In this document: one piece after another, positions 7,066-16,450 of the stretch
Layout: each line of letters opens with the position of its first letter
Numbering within the stretch: the stretch's first letter is position 1
From: Chryseomicrobium excrementi
GTDB taxonomy: Bacteria; Bacillota; Bacilli; Bacillales_A; Planococcaceae
NCBI RefSeq assembly: GCF_002798305.1
Contig: NZ_PCGR01000003.1
Span: 62,001 to 126,000, forward strand
Length of the DNA: 64,000 bases
Direction of reading: 5' to 3'
Made by a program: the position numbers and the translations under genes
Notes under the pieces: generated by a model
Databases searched by the model: none
What the model was told of the DNA's origin: nothing
The model's input: the letters and a program-made list of their open reading frames with translations, nothing else

Positions 7066-8511
7066 TTATTTCAACGCTTTGCTGACTTTTAGTTTCTTAC
7101 CTTTGACCGGAGTAGACTCCATCGCTTGTAGCACCAGAGAGCCTTTGCCGTTTAAAATATCGACATAAGACATGTGGTCCTGAACTGTGATGATCCCGAT
7201 ATCTTCAGCGGATACGCCCGGGATGTTCGCGATTGTACCGACCAAATCAACGGCACGGATCTTTTTCTTCTTCCCACCGCTGAAGTGGAGCTTCATGATG
7301 TCTTGGTTGATGCGAGCGGTCTTGTTGTTGCGCACGACCCGGCGACTTGCAAGCTTCTCATCGAAGTCACGACGAGCTTTCGCAACGTCACCTGCTTCAG
7401 GAGCTTCCGCTTTTGGAATCTCAAAACCAATGTAACGCTCGATAGAACGAACGAACTTGCCTTCATGAGGTGTTGCGAACAAAATCGCTGTTCCTTCATT
7501 GCCTGCACGCCCAGTACGACCTGTACGGTGCACATACGCTTCTTTTTCCATCGGTACGTCGTAGTTGATCACAAGGTTGACGTTGTCGATATCGATTCCG
7601 CGTGCTGCCACATCTGTTGCCACTAAGTAGCGGAAGTTTCCAAGTTTAAAGCCTTCCATTACTGCGAAACGGTCTTCCTGCACGATGCCACCGTGTAACT
7701 TCTCAACCGGATAACCAGCGTCTTCAAGTTCACTGTAAACACTATCTACATTTTCTTTCGTACGGCAGAAAATCAGGCAGCTGTTGGGATTGTGAACGAC
7801 TGTGATGTCTTTCAGTAATGCAATCTTGTCTTCTTCTTTTACTTCAATCATCGAGTGCTCGATCGTTGAAGCCGTCACACCTGTTGATTCGATTTCAATG
7901 TGTGTTGGGTTGTTCATATACTCATGGCACAAGCTCTCGATGTCATTTGGAAGCGTCGCTGAGAACACCATTGTTACGCGATTGTCCGGTACTTGTCGGA
8001 TAATGTCTTCGACTTGCTCAATAAAACCGCGGTTTAACATCTCATCCGCTTCATCGATGATCAAATACTTCACTTTCTCTAAATCCAAAGTTCCACGTTC
8101 AATATGGTCGAGCACACGGCCTGGTGTTCCCACGACGATATGCGTCTTCTGTTTCAATTCTTCTTTTTGTTTCGAGAACGGTTCTTTTCCGTAAACAGCT
8201 ACTGCTTTCACACGTTTGAAGCGGCCGATATTCGTGATATCTTCACGAACCTGTACAGCCAGTTCTCGTGTTGGTGTCAGAATCAAAGCTTGTGGTTTCT
8301 TTTCTTCCCATTCGATTTGATCTGCTACAGGAATACCAAAAGCTGCTGTCTTTCCACTACCTGTTTGAGATTTCACGACTAAGTCTTGATTTTCAAAGGC
8401 AAGGGGAAGCACCTTCTGCTGCACTTCAGTCGGCGTATCGTACTTCAAAATCTTCAGGGCACGGCGAATGTCTTCGCTGATAGGGAAATCGTTAAAATGG
8501 TTTGTTGTCAT
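7066..8511 (-). CDS. dbpA: DEAD-box RNA helicase DbpA/YxiN
   Basis: 481 residues. It has a Q motif, motif [13 protein letters not shown] in IIDEADEML, motif III SAT, and motif [12 protein letters not shown], followed by a C-terminal DbpA RRM-like domain (about 405-480) which in YxiN/DbpA binds hairpin 92 of 23S rRNA. The length matches YxiN of B. subtilis (479). Role: ATP-driven remodelling during 50S ribosome assembly. The start is ATG at 8511 behind GAGGTAACTTA; the longer 8544 start lacks a ribosome site. Confidence 0.92.
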   Translation of the reverse strand: MTTNHFNDFPISEDIRRALKILKYDTPTEVQQKVLPLAFENQDLVVKSQTGSGKTAAFGIPVADQIEWEEKKPQALILTPTRELAVQVREDITNIGRFKRVKAVAVYGKEPFSKQKEELKQKTHIVVGTPGRVLDHIERGTLDLEKVKYLIIDEADEMLNRGFIEQVEDIIRQVPDNRVTMVFSATLPNDIESLCHEYMNNPTHIEIESTGVTASTIEHSMIEVKEEDKIALLKDITVVHNPNSCLIFCRTKENVDSVYSELEDAGYPVEKLHGGIVQEDRFAVMEGFKLGNFRYLVATDVAARGIDIDNVNLVINYDVPMEKEAYVHRTGRTGRAGNEGTAILFATPHEGKFVRSIERYIGFEIPKAEAPEAGDVAKARRDFDEKLASRRVVRNNKTARINQDIMKLHFSGGKKKKIRAVDLVGTIANIPGVSAEDIGIITVQDHMSYVDILNGKGSLVLQAMESTPVKGKKLKVSKALK

Positions 8512-8660
8512 TAAGTTACCTCGTTTGTTAGTTTTTTTCGTCATACATCGAATCGGTTCCGTACATATGTCAATATGTCTTATTATACGGGAAATTAGCC
8601 GAACTTATCGGCTTTTCTTCGAAACGTAACAGAGAAGATACATTTAAGTACACATATAAA

Positions 8661-9113
8661 CTAAAGCGAAGCCAAACTCTGCGAACTTTTTACTGCAAAA
8701 TACGGACCGCATGTCTCCGTTTCATGAGTGATAACAAACGTCCAAGTGAAATCTGAATCCACCACATACACGTCTTCTTCTTTACTTAGAAGTTCATACG
8801 TTAAAAGGTGTCCTTGATCAATGAGGTATACGTCATCCGAGTGTTGATAAAACAAGTAGCATGATTTCTTACTTTGGCCATGAAAGGCTCGGATAGCTTG
8901 GTTGTTCGCAAGATGATCTACTTTTTTATAGCTGAATAGATGCCATAAATAGCCTGAGTAATAGCGATCATCTTTCAAATAAATCTCTTGTTTTTCGGAA
9001 GAGGTCAAATGCCCCGCGAAGGCTTCTTCCCATCGACTATGAAGATACTGGCTCCAGCCGGCTATCAATCGTGCACGAATATTCTTTTGGTGTAATCTGC
9101 TGTATAAATCCAT
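8661..9113 (-). CDS. Hypothetical protein, possibly DUF4275-like
   Basis: 150 residues, soluble, rich in aromatic residues and His (YSGYLWHLFSYKKVDHL). The pattern of a Trp/Tyr-rich centre followed by beta segments recalls the DUF4275 group of Bacillales, but the assignment is weak. AAGGAGTTTTTCC precedes the ATG. It is a single gene between dbpA and the argS leader. No catalytic motif is seen. Confidence 0.7.
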   Translation of the reverse strand: MDLYSRLHQKNIRARLIAGWSQYLHSRWEEAFAGHLTSSEKQEIYLKDDRYYSGYLWHLFSYKKVDHLANNQAIRAFHGQSKKSCYLFYQHSDDVYLIDQGHLLTYELLSKEEDVYVVDSDFTWTFVITHETETCGPYFAVKSSQSLASL

Positions 9114-9261
9114 GGAAAAACTCCTTACTTACTATAATGATTGTGATTAGTATACGGGATAGAGAGAACAAGTCCTAGTTGAGTAGTGTATAATCGCTAA
9201 AAAAACAACTTGTATTTTCCAGTCAATTGGCTATACTAAACAGAAATACTTGATAACATCA

Positions 9262-9493
9262 CAGACAAAGAGAGTAGTCTCTTGTGAGGACAAGCGAATC
9301 AGGGACTGGTGAGAGCCTGATCAAACACAAGATGATGAAGCGCACTTTGGAGATGTATTCCTGAACACGAGTAGGGAGTACCGGGGAAGTTCCTCGTTAC
9401 CAACAAGAGAGGTCTATCAGACAACAAGAGTGGTACCGCGGGCAAATTCAAACTCCCGTCTCTTTTCATTATGAAAAGGGGCGGGAGTTTTTT
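9262..9493 (+). promoter_or_regulatory. T-box riboswitch (tRNA-Arg) controlling argS
   Basis: The Stem I base is CAAAG (9266-9270) with CTTTG (9345-9349). Its 5' side holds the AGTA element. The 3' side has GAAG then CGC (9341-9343), an Arg specifier codon followed by A. The T-box AGAGTGGTACCGCGGG is at 9427-9442. The terminator is ACTCCCG...CGGGAGT with a T run (about 9450-9493). Uncharged tRNA-Arg would stabilise the antiterminator and let argS be transcribed. The specifier is inferred from its position in the Stem I loop. Confidence 0.92.
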
Positions 9494-9511
9494 ATATGGG
9501 AGGAAACGTAT

Positions 9512-11200
9512 ATGGACATGAAACAGACAATTGCAACACTTATGTATGAGCATCTGAGCGAACAATGGAACTTAGAAGAGATAGTGGCGCGTATTACGCC
9601 CCCAAAACATGAAGAGTTGGGTGACTTAGCATTGCCCTGCTTTGAACTTGCGAAGACATATCGTCAGTCACCGCAGACGATTGCTCAGAATTTAGTTGCT
9701 AAGCTAGCAAGTGTACCTTTGATTGAGCATTCGAAAGCTGTGAGTGGTTATGTAAATATATTCTTGAACAAGAAACTCGTGGCTGAGCAGATTTTGAAAG
9801 AAGTGCTAATTGAACAACAGGACTACGGAAATCTCGAGATGGGCCATAAACAAGTTGTCACAATCGACTTCTCGTCTCCGAATATCGCAAAACCGTTTTC
9901 CATGGGGCATCTGCGCTCGACGGTCATCGGAAATTCACTCGCTTTCATCATGGAGAAGTGTGGATTTAAAGTCGTCCGTATCAATCATTTAGGGGATTGG
10001 GGAACGCAGTTTGGAAAGCTTATGGTTGCTTATCGATTATGGGGCGATGAGCAAAAGGTGAAGGAACATCCAATTCAAGAGTTGCTAAAGCTTTATGTGA
10101 GGTTCCATGAAGAAGCAGAGAAAAACGAAAGTCTGAATGATGAAGCACGTCTTTGGTTCAAAAAGCTTGAAGATGGGGATGTAGAGGCAATCGAATTATG
10201 GAAGTGGTTCAGAGAAGAATCGCTAAAAGAGTTTTCAAAGATCTATGAGTTGATGTCGATTCACTTTGATTCTACCAATGGAGAGGCGTTCTATAACGAT
10301 AAGATGGCTCGAATTGTGAAATTGTTAGAAGAGAGACATCTGTTGGAAGCATCGGATGGAGCACAAGTCGTACAGGTGGGGGACGATGTGCCACCATGTT
10401 TGATCAAGAAAAAGGACGGGACTACTCTCTATGCGACAAGGGATTTAGCCGCCGCTCTTTACCGTCAGGAGACCTATCATTTTGCCAAGTCCTTATATGT
10501 AGTAGGGAATGAGCAGACGCTTCACTTCAAGCAAGTCATACGCGTCATTGAAAAAATGGGCTATGAGTGGCACGAGGGGATGACCCATGTACCATTTGGC
10601 ATGATGCTTCAAAACGGCAAAAAAATGTCGACGAGAAAAGGAAAAGTCGTACTGCTCGAAGATGTGTTGAACGATGCTATCGCGCTGGCTGAGCAAAACA
10701 TTGCGGAGAAAAACCCAACTCTTCATCATCCAGAACTTGTTGCACGTCAAGTAGGCGTTGGGGCTGTGTTGTTCCATGATTTGAAGAATTTCCGGATGAA
10801 CGATATCGAATTTTCTCTTGAAGATATGCTAAAAGTGGAAGGTGAAACGGGTCCTTATGTGCAGTATACACATGCACGTGCTTCTACTTTATTGAAAAAA
10901 GGAAACTACAATGAAGAGCAGTTGAATCGGATCCATGTAGATGAAGAGGCATGGGCGACGATTAAGTTTGTTGGAGAGTTTCCAGAAGCAATCAAGCGTG
11001 CATACGAGGGGAACGACCCGTCGCAAATTGCAAAACATCTGTTAGGATTGTGTCGGGCATTCAATAAATACTACGGCTCAGTTCGTATATTGGATGATGA
11101 AAATCCTAAACAATCGAGGTTACATGTTGTGAAGTCCGTTCAACTTGTATTATGTGAAGGACTTCGTCTACTAGGAATTGCAGCACCTAAGGAAATGTAA
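9512..11200 (+). CDS. argS: Arginyl-tRNA synthetase
   Basis: 562-residue class I synthetase that charges tRNA-Arg. It has an N-terminal Add-1 domain (about 1-90), the HIGH-like signature in SMGHLRSTVIGN, a KMSKS-like MSTRKG, and a C-terminal DALR anticodon-binding domain with TGPYVQYTHARA. The length is normal. GGGAGGAAAC precedes ATG 9512. It is a single-gene unit between its own T-box and a terminator. Confidence 0.97.
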   Translation: MDMKQTIATLMYEHLSEQWNLEEIVARITPPKHEELGDLALPCFELAKTYRQSPQTIAQNLVAKLASVPLIEHSKAVSGYVNIFLNKKLVAEQILKEVLIEQQDYGNLEMGHKQVVTIDFSSPNIAKPFSMGHLRSTVIGNSLAFIMEKCGFKVVRINHLGDWGTQFGKLMVAYRLWGDEQKVKEHPIQELLKLYVRFHEEAEKNESLNDEARLWFKKLEDGDVEAIELWKWFREESLKEFSKIYELMSIHFDSTNGEAFYNDKMARIVKLLEERHLLEASDGAQVVQVGDDVPPCLIKKKDGTTLYATRDLAAALYRQETYHFAKSLYVVGNEQTLHFKQVIRVIEKMGYEWHEGMTHVPFGMMLQNGKKMSTRKGKVVLLEDVLNDAIALAEQNIAEKNPTLHHPELVARQVGVGAVLFHDLKNFRMNDIEFSLEDMLKVEGETGPYVQYTHARASTLLKKGNYNEEQLNRIHVDEEAWATIKFVGEFPEAIKRAYEGNDPSQIAKHLLGLCRAFNKYYGSVRILDDENPKQSRLHVVKSVQLVLCEGLRLLGIAAPKEM

Positions 11201-11202
11201 AA

Positions 11203-11242
11203 GAAGCGATGAAAGCACAAGCTACTGTGCCTTCGTCGCTTC
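11203..11242 (+). terminator. argS terminator
   Basis: A long stem, GAAGCGATGAA... / ...TTCGTCGCTTC, directly follows the argS stop. Confidence 0.8.
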
Positions 11243-11273
11243 TAGTTAGTGAATTCAAAAGTATAAATTGAAA

Positions 11274-11786
11274 TCAACCCTCTTGTGGAATTTCTGGTCC
11301 ATCGAGATCCAGCTGATAGAAAGCAAGATCCAGCCAGCGTTCAAACTTATAGCCGGCATTGCGTACAGTACCGGAGTGGGTGAAGCCTAACTTTTCGTGG
11401 AGCCAGATGCTCTTGTCATTCGCTGCATCGATTCCAGCAACAAGCGTCTTGTATTCGCCAGCTTTCGCAAGGTCGATGATGGCTTGAAGTAGCTTGCGCC
11501 CAATCCCTTGTTTGCGGTAATCCGTGTTCACATAGACGGAGTGTTCGATTGAATATTTGTAAGCAGGCCAAGCTCGGAACGGACCAAATGTTGCGAAACC
11601 GGCAACGTGTCCTTCGATTTCAAAGACGATGACCGGGTACCCATCTGCTTGTTTCTGTTCGAACCAAGCTTTGCGGTCTTCAAGGGTTTGCGCATGATAA
11701 GAGTAGACGGCAGTAGTATTGACGATGGCATCATTGTAGATAGCGAGAATTTCTTCAAGGTCGTTGAGAGTAGCAGGACGGATCAT
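11274..11786 (-). CDS. GNAT N-acetyltransferase, phosphinothricin-acetyltransferase (Pat/YncA) type
   Basis: 170 residues. It begins MIRPATLNDLEEILAIYNDA and carries the acetyl-CoA loop RKQGIGRKLL and the YncA/Pat-type LHEKLGFTHSGTVRNAGYKF. Family members N-acetylate small amino-acid-like substrates such as phosphinothricin or methionine sulfoximine. The start is ATG at 11786 with AAAGGAAG upstream. The substrate is unknown. Confidence 0.88.
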   Translation of the reverse strand: MIRPATLNDLEEILAIYNDAIVNTTAVYSYHAQTLEDRKAWFEQKQADGYPVIVFEIEGHVAGFATFGPFRAWPAYKYSIEHSVYVNTDYRKQGIGRKLLQAIIDLAKAGEYKTLVAGIDAANDKSIWLHEKLGFTHSGTVRNAGYKFERWLDLAFYQLDLDGPEIPQEG

Positions 11787-12019
11787 CGGGTTCTTCCTTT
11801 CGTGGTGGGGTGGAGTCACAATTTGAATAGTCCTAGTTTAGCAGAAAACTACTGATTGGGAAGAAATTTTTGAGGGGAAGTAGAATTCATTGAGAAATTC
11901 CTCGACCTCAGCTACCCAAGCCCTTGCTAGAAAGGTCTTTAACCATCTAAAAACTCACTTTGACCGGAGCGAAAATAGGGTTAGAGCGCAGAAGAGAAAT
12001 GTTTTAGTTGAGTGATTAT

Positions 12020-12118
12020 TACATTAAGTGCTCTCACTATGACAGTAGCGGCATCCACTCTGACATTAAATAAGCCAACTCTGACATTAGGACTGCCCAC
12101 TCTAACATTCCTGAAATT
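12020..12118. repeat. Intergenic 21-nt periodic repeats (ACTCTGACATTA units)
   Basis: Four to five degenerate units about 20-21 nt apart, with the core ACTCTGACATTA, in the 420-bp gap between the GNAT gene and csp. The motif differs from that at 2028-2250, but the period is the same. Apart from this and the csp terminator, I see nothing in the gap (11787-12169). Confidence 0.65.
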
Positions 12119-12169
12119 ATGGAAACCAATCCGACGTCTCCGAATCCCGCAATCTCTTCGAAACACAAA

Positions 12170-12197
12170 AAAAGCACCCCACAAGTGGGATGCTTTT
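12170..12197 (-). terminator. csp terminator
   Basis: AAAAGCACCCCAC and GTGGGATGCTTTT form a stem with A/T tracts on both ends, downstream of csp. Confidence 0.85.
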
Positions 12198-12209
12198 CAG
12201 ATCGGAAAA

Positions 12210-12410
12210 TTAAAGTTTTACGATGTTTGAAGCTTGAGGTCCGCGTTGGCCTTCTTCGATGTTGAATTCAACTTTTTGGCCTTCTTCTAAAGACTTGAAG
12301 CCTTCGCCTTGGATTGCTGAGAAGTGAGCGAATACGTCTGCTCCGCCTTCAACTTCGATGAATCCGAAACCTTTTTCTGCGTTAAACCATTTTACTGTAC
12401 CTTGTGTCAT
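12210..12410 (-). CDS. Cold-shock protein (CspA/CspB family)
   Basis: 66-residue OB-fold single-strand nucleic-acid binder with the RNP1 motif KGFGFIEV and the RNP2-like VFAHFSAI. It acts as an RNA chaperone on cold shock and in growth. GGAGGTCATTTAC precedes ATG 12410. An AT-rich leader of roughly 180 nt separates it from the phosphatase terminator, as is usual for thermo-responsive csp 5' UTRs, although no cold-box was verified. Confidence 0.96.
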   Translation of the reverse strand: MTQGTVKWFNAEKGFGFIEVEGGADVFAHFSAIQGEGFKSLEEGQKVEFNIEEGQRGPQASNIVKL

Positions 12411-12593
12411 GTAAATGACCTCCATATAAGTTATTAATAAGATCATTTTTTTTGCAATAAAAAAATTCACATATTGCAAAAAGTACCGAAATAAAACCCT
12501 GATACTCTTTGTAATAGGTGAATTAGATGTGTTGTACTTCATGAACTTATTAAATGAAGTATACCGCATGCTTCCAAAGAAGTCCAGTAAAAA

Positions 12594-12627
12594 GCCGAAA
12601 CTGCTCCTGGGGAGAAACAGTTCCGGC
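12594..12627 (-). terminator. Terminator of the alkaline phosphatase gene
   Basis: Minus strand GCCGGAACTG...CAGTTTCGGC followed by TTTTT, starting 9 nt after the stop. Confidence 0.85.
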
Positions 12628-12635
12628 ACTTCGTC

Positions 12636-13961
12636 TTAGTTATTCAAGTCAATCTTCATCGCTTTAGCCATCTTTTTCGGGATGTCCGTATTCTCAATCA
12701 CTCCAGAGAATGTATCCGCTTGTGGGCCATATGCATAGAGGGGCACGTCGGTACCTGTGTGTGCTGTCGTTGTCCAGCCAATCAATGCGCGGTCGCTCAC
12801 CACTTCATTAATCGCAACTGCGGGTTCTTTCGCTTCCACAATACGCTTGATTTCGTCTTCAGATAGCTCCAGCCCTGTATAAGCCTTCACCACTTCTTCG
12901 ACGTTGTCACGAGACTCTGATAATTCGGATGCCATCACATCACCTGTAGCTGTAACGTTATGAAGAACTTCAGTCTTCACATCATAGACACCGTTCGCAC
13001 CGACAGACATGCCGCCCGTCTCATGATCACCGGCTACGACGACAAGTGTGTTGCCATCTTTCTTCGCAAATTCAATTGCTGCAGCCACCGCTTCGTCGAA
13101 TGCTTTTAAATCGTTCATTGCCCAAGCAGCATCATGTGCATGTCCTGCCCAGTCGATTTGAGACCCTTCCACCATCAAGAAGAAGCCGTCTTTGTCTTGC
13201 TTCAATGCACCGATGGCAGCTTCCGTCATCTCCGATAAACTAGGCTCTTCCGTCTCACCGCGATGCATTTCTGGGGACATCGCATCTTGAGCGAAGAGAC
13301 CTAACAACTTGCCGTCTTTATTCGCAAGCAATGCATCGCGATCCGTCACGTAGTTGTAGCCGTCTTGTTGCGCACCTTCGATCAGATTGCCTTCAGGTTG
13401 CTTGCCGCCTTCTTCAGAAGACAAGAAGTACTGACGACCGCCGCCTAAGATGACGTCGACATCGTTATCAAAATACTGAGGAGCGATGGCCGCTTCTTCA
13501 CCACGAGATGCTACACTCGCACCAAACACGGCTGGTGTTGCGTGTGTAATAGTAGAAGTTGCCACAAGACCTGTAGCTTTTTTATTTTCTTCCGCCGCGT
13601 CTAGGATAGAATCGACTTCTTCACCATCTGGTGTTACGCCAACCATTCCGTTGTCTGTCTTCACTCCCGTCGCCATGGCCGTTCCAGCTGCTGCGGAATC
13701 GGTAACTTCCGTGTTAGCAGAGTAGGTCTTCACCAATCCTTTTACATGAGCATCAAACGAGGATTCTTCTCCCTTAAACCAGCGGTAATTCGTTGCGTAG
13801 GTAGCTCCATAACCGTCGGGAATCATAAAAATCACATTCTTTACCTTGCCATTATCGAAATTCTCTTGTTTCTTCGCTTGTGCCGCACTGAAATCCACAC
13901 TCACATTGACTCCGGATACGATGAGTCCTCCTACTAAAGCAGTTGCTACGAGTTTTTTCAT
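12636..13961 (-). CDS. Secreted alkaline phosphatase
   Basis: 441 residues including a Sec signal peptide (MKKLVATALVGGLIVSG..., cleavage near AQA-KK). Visible metal and catalytic sites are IPDGYGATY, the nucleophile Ser in TDSAAAGTAMATG, and GDHETGGM. It hydrolyses phosphomonoesters outside the cell to supply phosphate. AAGGAGG is 8 nt before ATG 13961 but only 2 nt before an upstream in-frame ATG, so 13961 is chosen. No Pho box was confirmed. Confidence 0.93.
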   Translation of the reverse strand: MKKLVATALVGGLIVSGVNVSVDFSAAQAKKQENFDNGKVKNVIFMIPDGYGATYATNYRWFKGEESSFDAHVKGLVKTYSANTEVTDSAAAGTAMATGVKTDNGMVGVTPDGEEVDSILDAAEENKKATGLVATSTITHATPAVFGASVASRGEEAAIAPQYFDNDVDVILGGGRQYFLSSEEGGKQPEGNLIEGAQQDGYNYVTDRDALLANKDGKLLGLFAQDAMSPEMHRGETEEPSLSEMTEAAIGALKQDKDGFFLMVEGSQIDWAGHAHDAAWAMNDLKAFDEAVAAAIEFAKKDGNTLVVVAGDHETGGMSVGANGVYDVKTEVLHNVTATGDVMASELSESRDNVEEVVKAYTGLELSEDEIKRIVEAKEPAVAINEVVSDRALIGWTTTAHTGTDVPLYAYGPQADTFSGVIENTDIPKKMAKAMKIDLNN

Positions 13962-14091
13962 GTCCATGTCCTCCTTATGATGTGATACAGCCCAACGATA
14001 ACAGGCATTTGTGAAGGACATGTAAAGTGCATGTAAAAGCCACGGTCATACGAAAAAATCGGAAATCTGGCATAGGAAAAAGCAACAAAAT

Positions 14092-14781
14092 CTAATTGTC
14101 TTTAGAACAAATGAACTTGCCCGAACTAGTTATTTCGATGGAAGCACCTTGAAGTCGAATGGAGAGTGGATGGACGACTGAGAGTTTATCTGAGAAGTAC
14201 CATACACGATTTTCTGGCATCAGCAGGAGATACACAGCGTCTTCACGTTCTCCCAGAAAAGTCAGTCCCTCAGCAGAGGCAGGTTGATGGTCTCGAGAGT
14301 ACACGCCGATGGATTCGAGCTGTTGAGCTACGTTCAATTTATCGTGTACTACTAAACTCATTTCAGAAGCTTTCTGTAAAAGGGTCGGGTGGAAGGGCTC
14401 GGAACTTGCGGTTGCATCCGATAACCGGCAGATCCATTCGACGATGTTTCCCGATGGATCTTCAAAGTACAGAGATTTCGCATCAATAGAAGGGAAGTAC
14501 ACCTCGTCATCGTCATGTTCTTTTGATAGGGAAACTCGCTCCTGTATCCAGCTCTTTGCCTCTTCGAACTGATTCGAAGGGACGTCGAAAGCGAAATGGT
14601 AGAACGGAGTGTTTCCAGGCGGGGCTTGATGAAGGGTAAAGGTAGTCGAGCCGATTTGTACGGAAAAAGATGTTTCAGATTCCTGTTGAATAGGAAGTTC
14701 AAGTGTGTCGCGATAGAAGTTCCGAGTGGCTTCTAACGCAGCACTATGTATAGTGATAAATTCAATATGCAAAGGGTTCAC
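14092..14781 (-). CDS. VOC (glyoxalase-fold) family protein, two-domain
   Basis: About 229 residues. The first half is a clear VOC domain (EFITIHSAALEATRNFYRDTL; SLYFEDPSGNIVEW with the usual metal-site Glu); the second half looks like a diverged VOC repeat. Such proteins include dioxygenases, glyoxalases and resistance proteins; the substrate is unknown. The start is uncertain: GTG at 14781, or TTG at 14772, which has AGGTG 6 nt upstream. Confidence 0.8.
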   Translation of the reverse strand: MNPLHIEFITIHSAALEATRNFYRDTLELPIQQESETSFSVQIGSTTFTLHQAPPGNTPFYHFAFDVPSNQFEEAKSWIQERVSLSKEHDDDEVYFPSIDAKSLYFEDPSGNIVEWICRLSDATASSEPFHPTLLQKASEMSLVVHDKLNVAQQLESIGVYSRDHQPASAEGLTFLGEREDAVYLLLMPENRVWYFSDKLSVVHPLSIRLQGASIEITSSGKFICSKDN

Positions 14782-14903
14782 CTGCTTCTTTAAGTTGCCT
14801 TTAGATTAAAGTTTTTCTGGCAAAGAGACACCCTGCGAAAGACTGAAATTCCACATTTCCCATGGATATGCGATACTAAAAAGAGAATAAAGGAGTGAAG
14901 AGG

Positions 14904-15389
14904 ATGGAAACCGTATATTTAGCTGGAGGGTGTCTGTGGGGTGTGCAGGCCTTCGTCAAAACGTTGCCAGGCGTCATGACAACTGAAGCTGGTCGAGCGA
15001 ATGGGACTACAAATACTTTGGAAGGTCCTTACGATGGCTATGCAGAGTGTGTGAAGACAGAATTTGACCCAACTGTCGTTTCTTTCGACCAACTACTCAG
15101 TTACTTTTTCGAGATCATTGATCCTTACAGTCTGAACAAACAAGGGGAAGATGTGGGCGAGAAATACCGAACAGGCATCTATAGCACGGATGCTAATCAC
15201 CTAGAACAGGCACGAGCTTTTATTGCAAAACGAGAAGACGCTGAGCGTGTAGTAGTCGAAGTGCTTCCTCTGACAAATTACGTGAGAAGTGCTGAGGAAC
15301 ATCAAGACCGCTTAGAACGTTGTCCAGATGACTACTGCCACATTCCGCAAAGCCTACTGACCAAGTACAAGACAAACGTTCCTACATAA
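14904..15389 (+). CDS. msrA: Peptide methionine-S-sulfoxide reductase MsrA
   Basis: 161 residues with the catalytic GGCLWG (normally GCFWG; Phe replaced by Leu), GPYDGYAECVKTEFDP and a C-terminal Cys-containing tail (ERCPDDYCHIPQ) that could resolve the disulfide. It repairs oxidised methionine. ATG 14904 has AGGAG 8 nt upstream; a GTG at 14895 overlaps that ribosome site. No msrB is fused or adjacent. The divergent GCLWG motif and lower similarity suggest the shorter MsrA subtype. Confidence 0.88.
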   Translation: METVYLAGGCLWGVQAFVKTLPGVMTTEAGRANGTTNTLEGPYDGYAECVKTEFDPTVVSFDQLLSYFFEIIDPYSLNKQGEDVGEKYRTGIYSTDANHLEQARAFIAKREDAERVVVEVLPLTNYVRSAEEHQDRLERCPDDYCHIPQSLLTKYKTNVPT

Positions 15390-15392
15390 AAC

Positions 15393-15427
15393 AGGCCCCC
15401 TTTCGCTGAAAGTAAGGAGGCTCTTTC
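15393..15427. terminator. Terminator between convergent msrA and VOC gene
   Basis: GGCCCCCTTTC...GAAAGTAAGGAGGCTC forms an imperfect stem, followed by a T-rich stretch. Confidence 0.65.
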
Positions 15428-15428
15428 T

Positions 15429-15794
15429 TTATACGGGTTGTTCACTCATAAACGCATGAGCATTGCCTTCTGTGTCTTTAAAGAACACCATCCATGTGGC
15501 AAGGCCATTCATCTCTGCTACAATGTGTGGTTCATCTGTAAACTCGATACCCTTCGTCTTGTAGTTCTCAAAAGTTTCCTGAATATCTGAGACGTTAAAA
15601 TATACGACAGAGCTTGGATGATCAAACATTTCTGACTCTGGGAGCGTCAGCATCAAACGGACTCCGTCGCAGTCGAAGAAGGATAAGTTACCTGCTGTGA
15701 ACAAAAGCGGAAGTCCAAGTTGATTCTTATAGAATTCAGTAGCGCGAGTAATGTCTTGTACGGGAATGCCGATTTGACCAATAGCATGAATCAT
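15429..15794 (-). CDS. VOC (glyoxalase/bleomycin-resistance fold) protein
   Basis: 121 residues, a single VOC module: GQIGIPVQDITRATEFYKNQLGLPLLF at the start and FFKDTEGNAHAFMSE at the end. The start is ATG at 15794 behind ATAGGAGC. Likely a small metal-dependent enzyme or binding protein; the substrate is not identifiable. Confidence 0.88.
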   Translation of the reverse strand: MIHAIGQIGIPVQDITRATEFYKNQLGLPLLFTAGNLSFFDCDGVRLMLTLPESEMFDHPSSVVYFNVSDIQETFENYKTKGIEFTDEPHIVAEMNGLATWMVFFKDTEGNAHAFMSEQPV

Positions 15795-15894
15795 GTGAAA
15801 AGCTCCTATTCTGTGTATAGTTGTCTTATGTTTTAGTATAACGTAATGCAACTATTCAGAAAACAGAACGTACTACACTTTGGGAGGGAGATAC

Positions 15895-16416
15895 ATGATC
15901 ATTTTAGTAAACGGAGCATTCGGTGTTGGCAAGACAACGGCAGCCGAACGACTTCATAGTGAAATCGACAACAGTATGATCTATGATCCAGAGATGGTGG
16001 GATTTTTGCTTCGCGAACTGCTGCCATCAGATATCAAAAAACAAGAATCCCCAGGTGGAGATTTTCAGGACTACCATTTGTGGAGAACAATGGTCGTAGA
16101 TACCGCTAGACATTTGAAAGCTCAGTATGGCAAGCATCTGATTGTTCCAATGACCATTCGCAACCATTCGTATTTCACCTATATCACACAAGGATTCCAA
16201 GCACTTGATGCCGCCACATACAGCTTCTGCCTCACAGCTTCTAAAGAGACGATTCATAATCGGTTACTTGGCCGGGGAGAGGAACCAGGGAACTGGTGCT
16301 TTCAACAGACAGATGGTTGTTTAGAAGCATACGAAAAGGACTACTTTGGTGAGAAGATCGTCACGGAGAACAAAAGTATTGATGACGTTATAGAGATTAT
16401 TCTTTCTCGAATCTAA
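15895..16416 (+). CDS. TmrB-like P-loop ATP-binding protein
   Basis: 173 residues beginning IILVNGAFGVGKTTAAERL (Walker A), then YDPEMVGFLLRE and LIVPMTI, closely following the layout of the tunicamycin-resistance protein TmrB of B. subtilis. TmrB is an ATP-binding, membrane-associated protein thought to bind tunicamycin. Here only the family resemblance is shown. ATG 15895 follows GGGAGGGAGATAC. A terminator follows. Confidence 0.82.
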   Translation: MIILVNGAFGVGKTTAAERLHSEIDNSMIYDPEMVGFLLRELLPSDIKKQESPGGDFQDYHLWRTMVVDTARHLKAQYGKHLIVPMTIRNHSYFTYITQGFQALDAATYSFCLTASKETIHNRLLGRGEEPGNWCFQQTDGCLEAYEKDYFGEKIVTENKSIDDVIEIILSRI

Positions 16417-16420
16417 TGAA

Positions 16421-16446
16421 AACCCCCTCCAATCGGAAGGGGTTTC
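16421..16446. terminator. Bidirectional terminator (tmrB-like / SDR)
   Basis: AACCCCCTCC-aatc-GGAAGGGGTTT hairpin between convergent genes. Confidence 0.85.
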
Positions 16447-16450
16447 GTCG

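Noticed and set aside
11981..12230. Overlapping frames on both strands in the gap before csp
   Set aside because: They arise from the ACTCTGACATTA repeats and the csp terminator.
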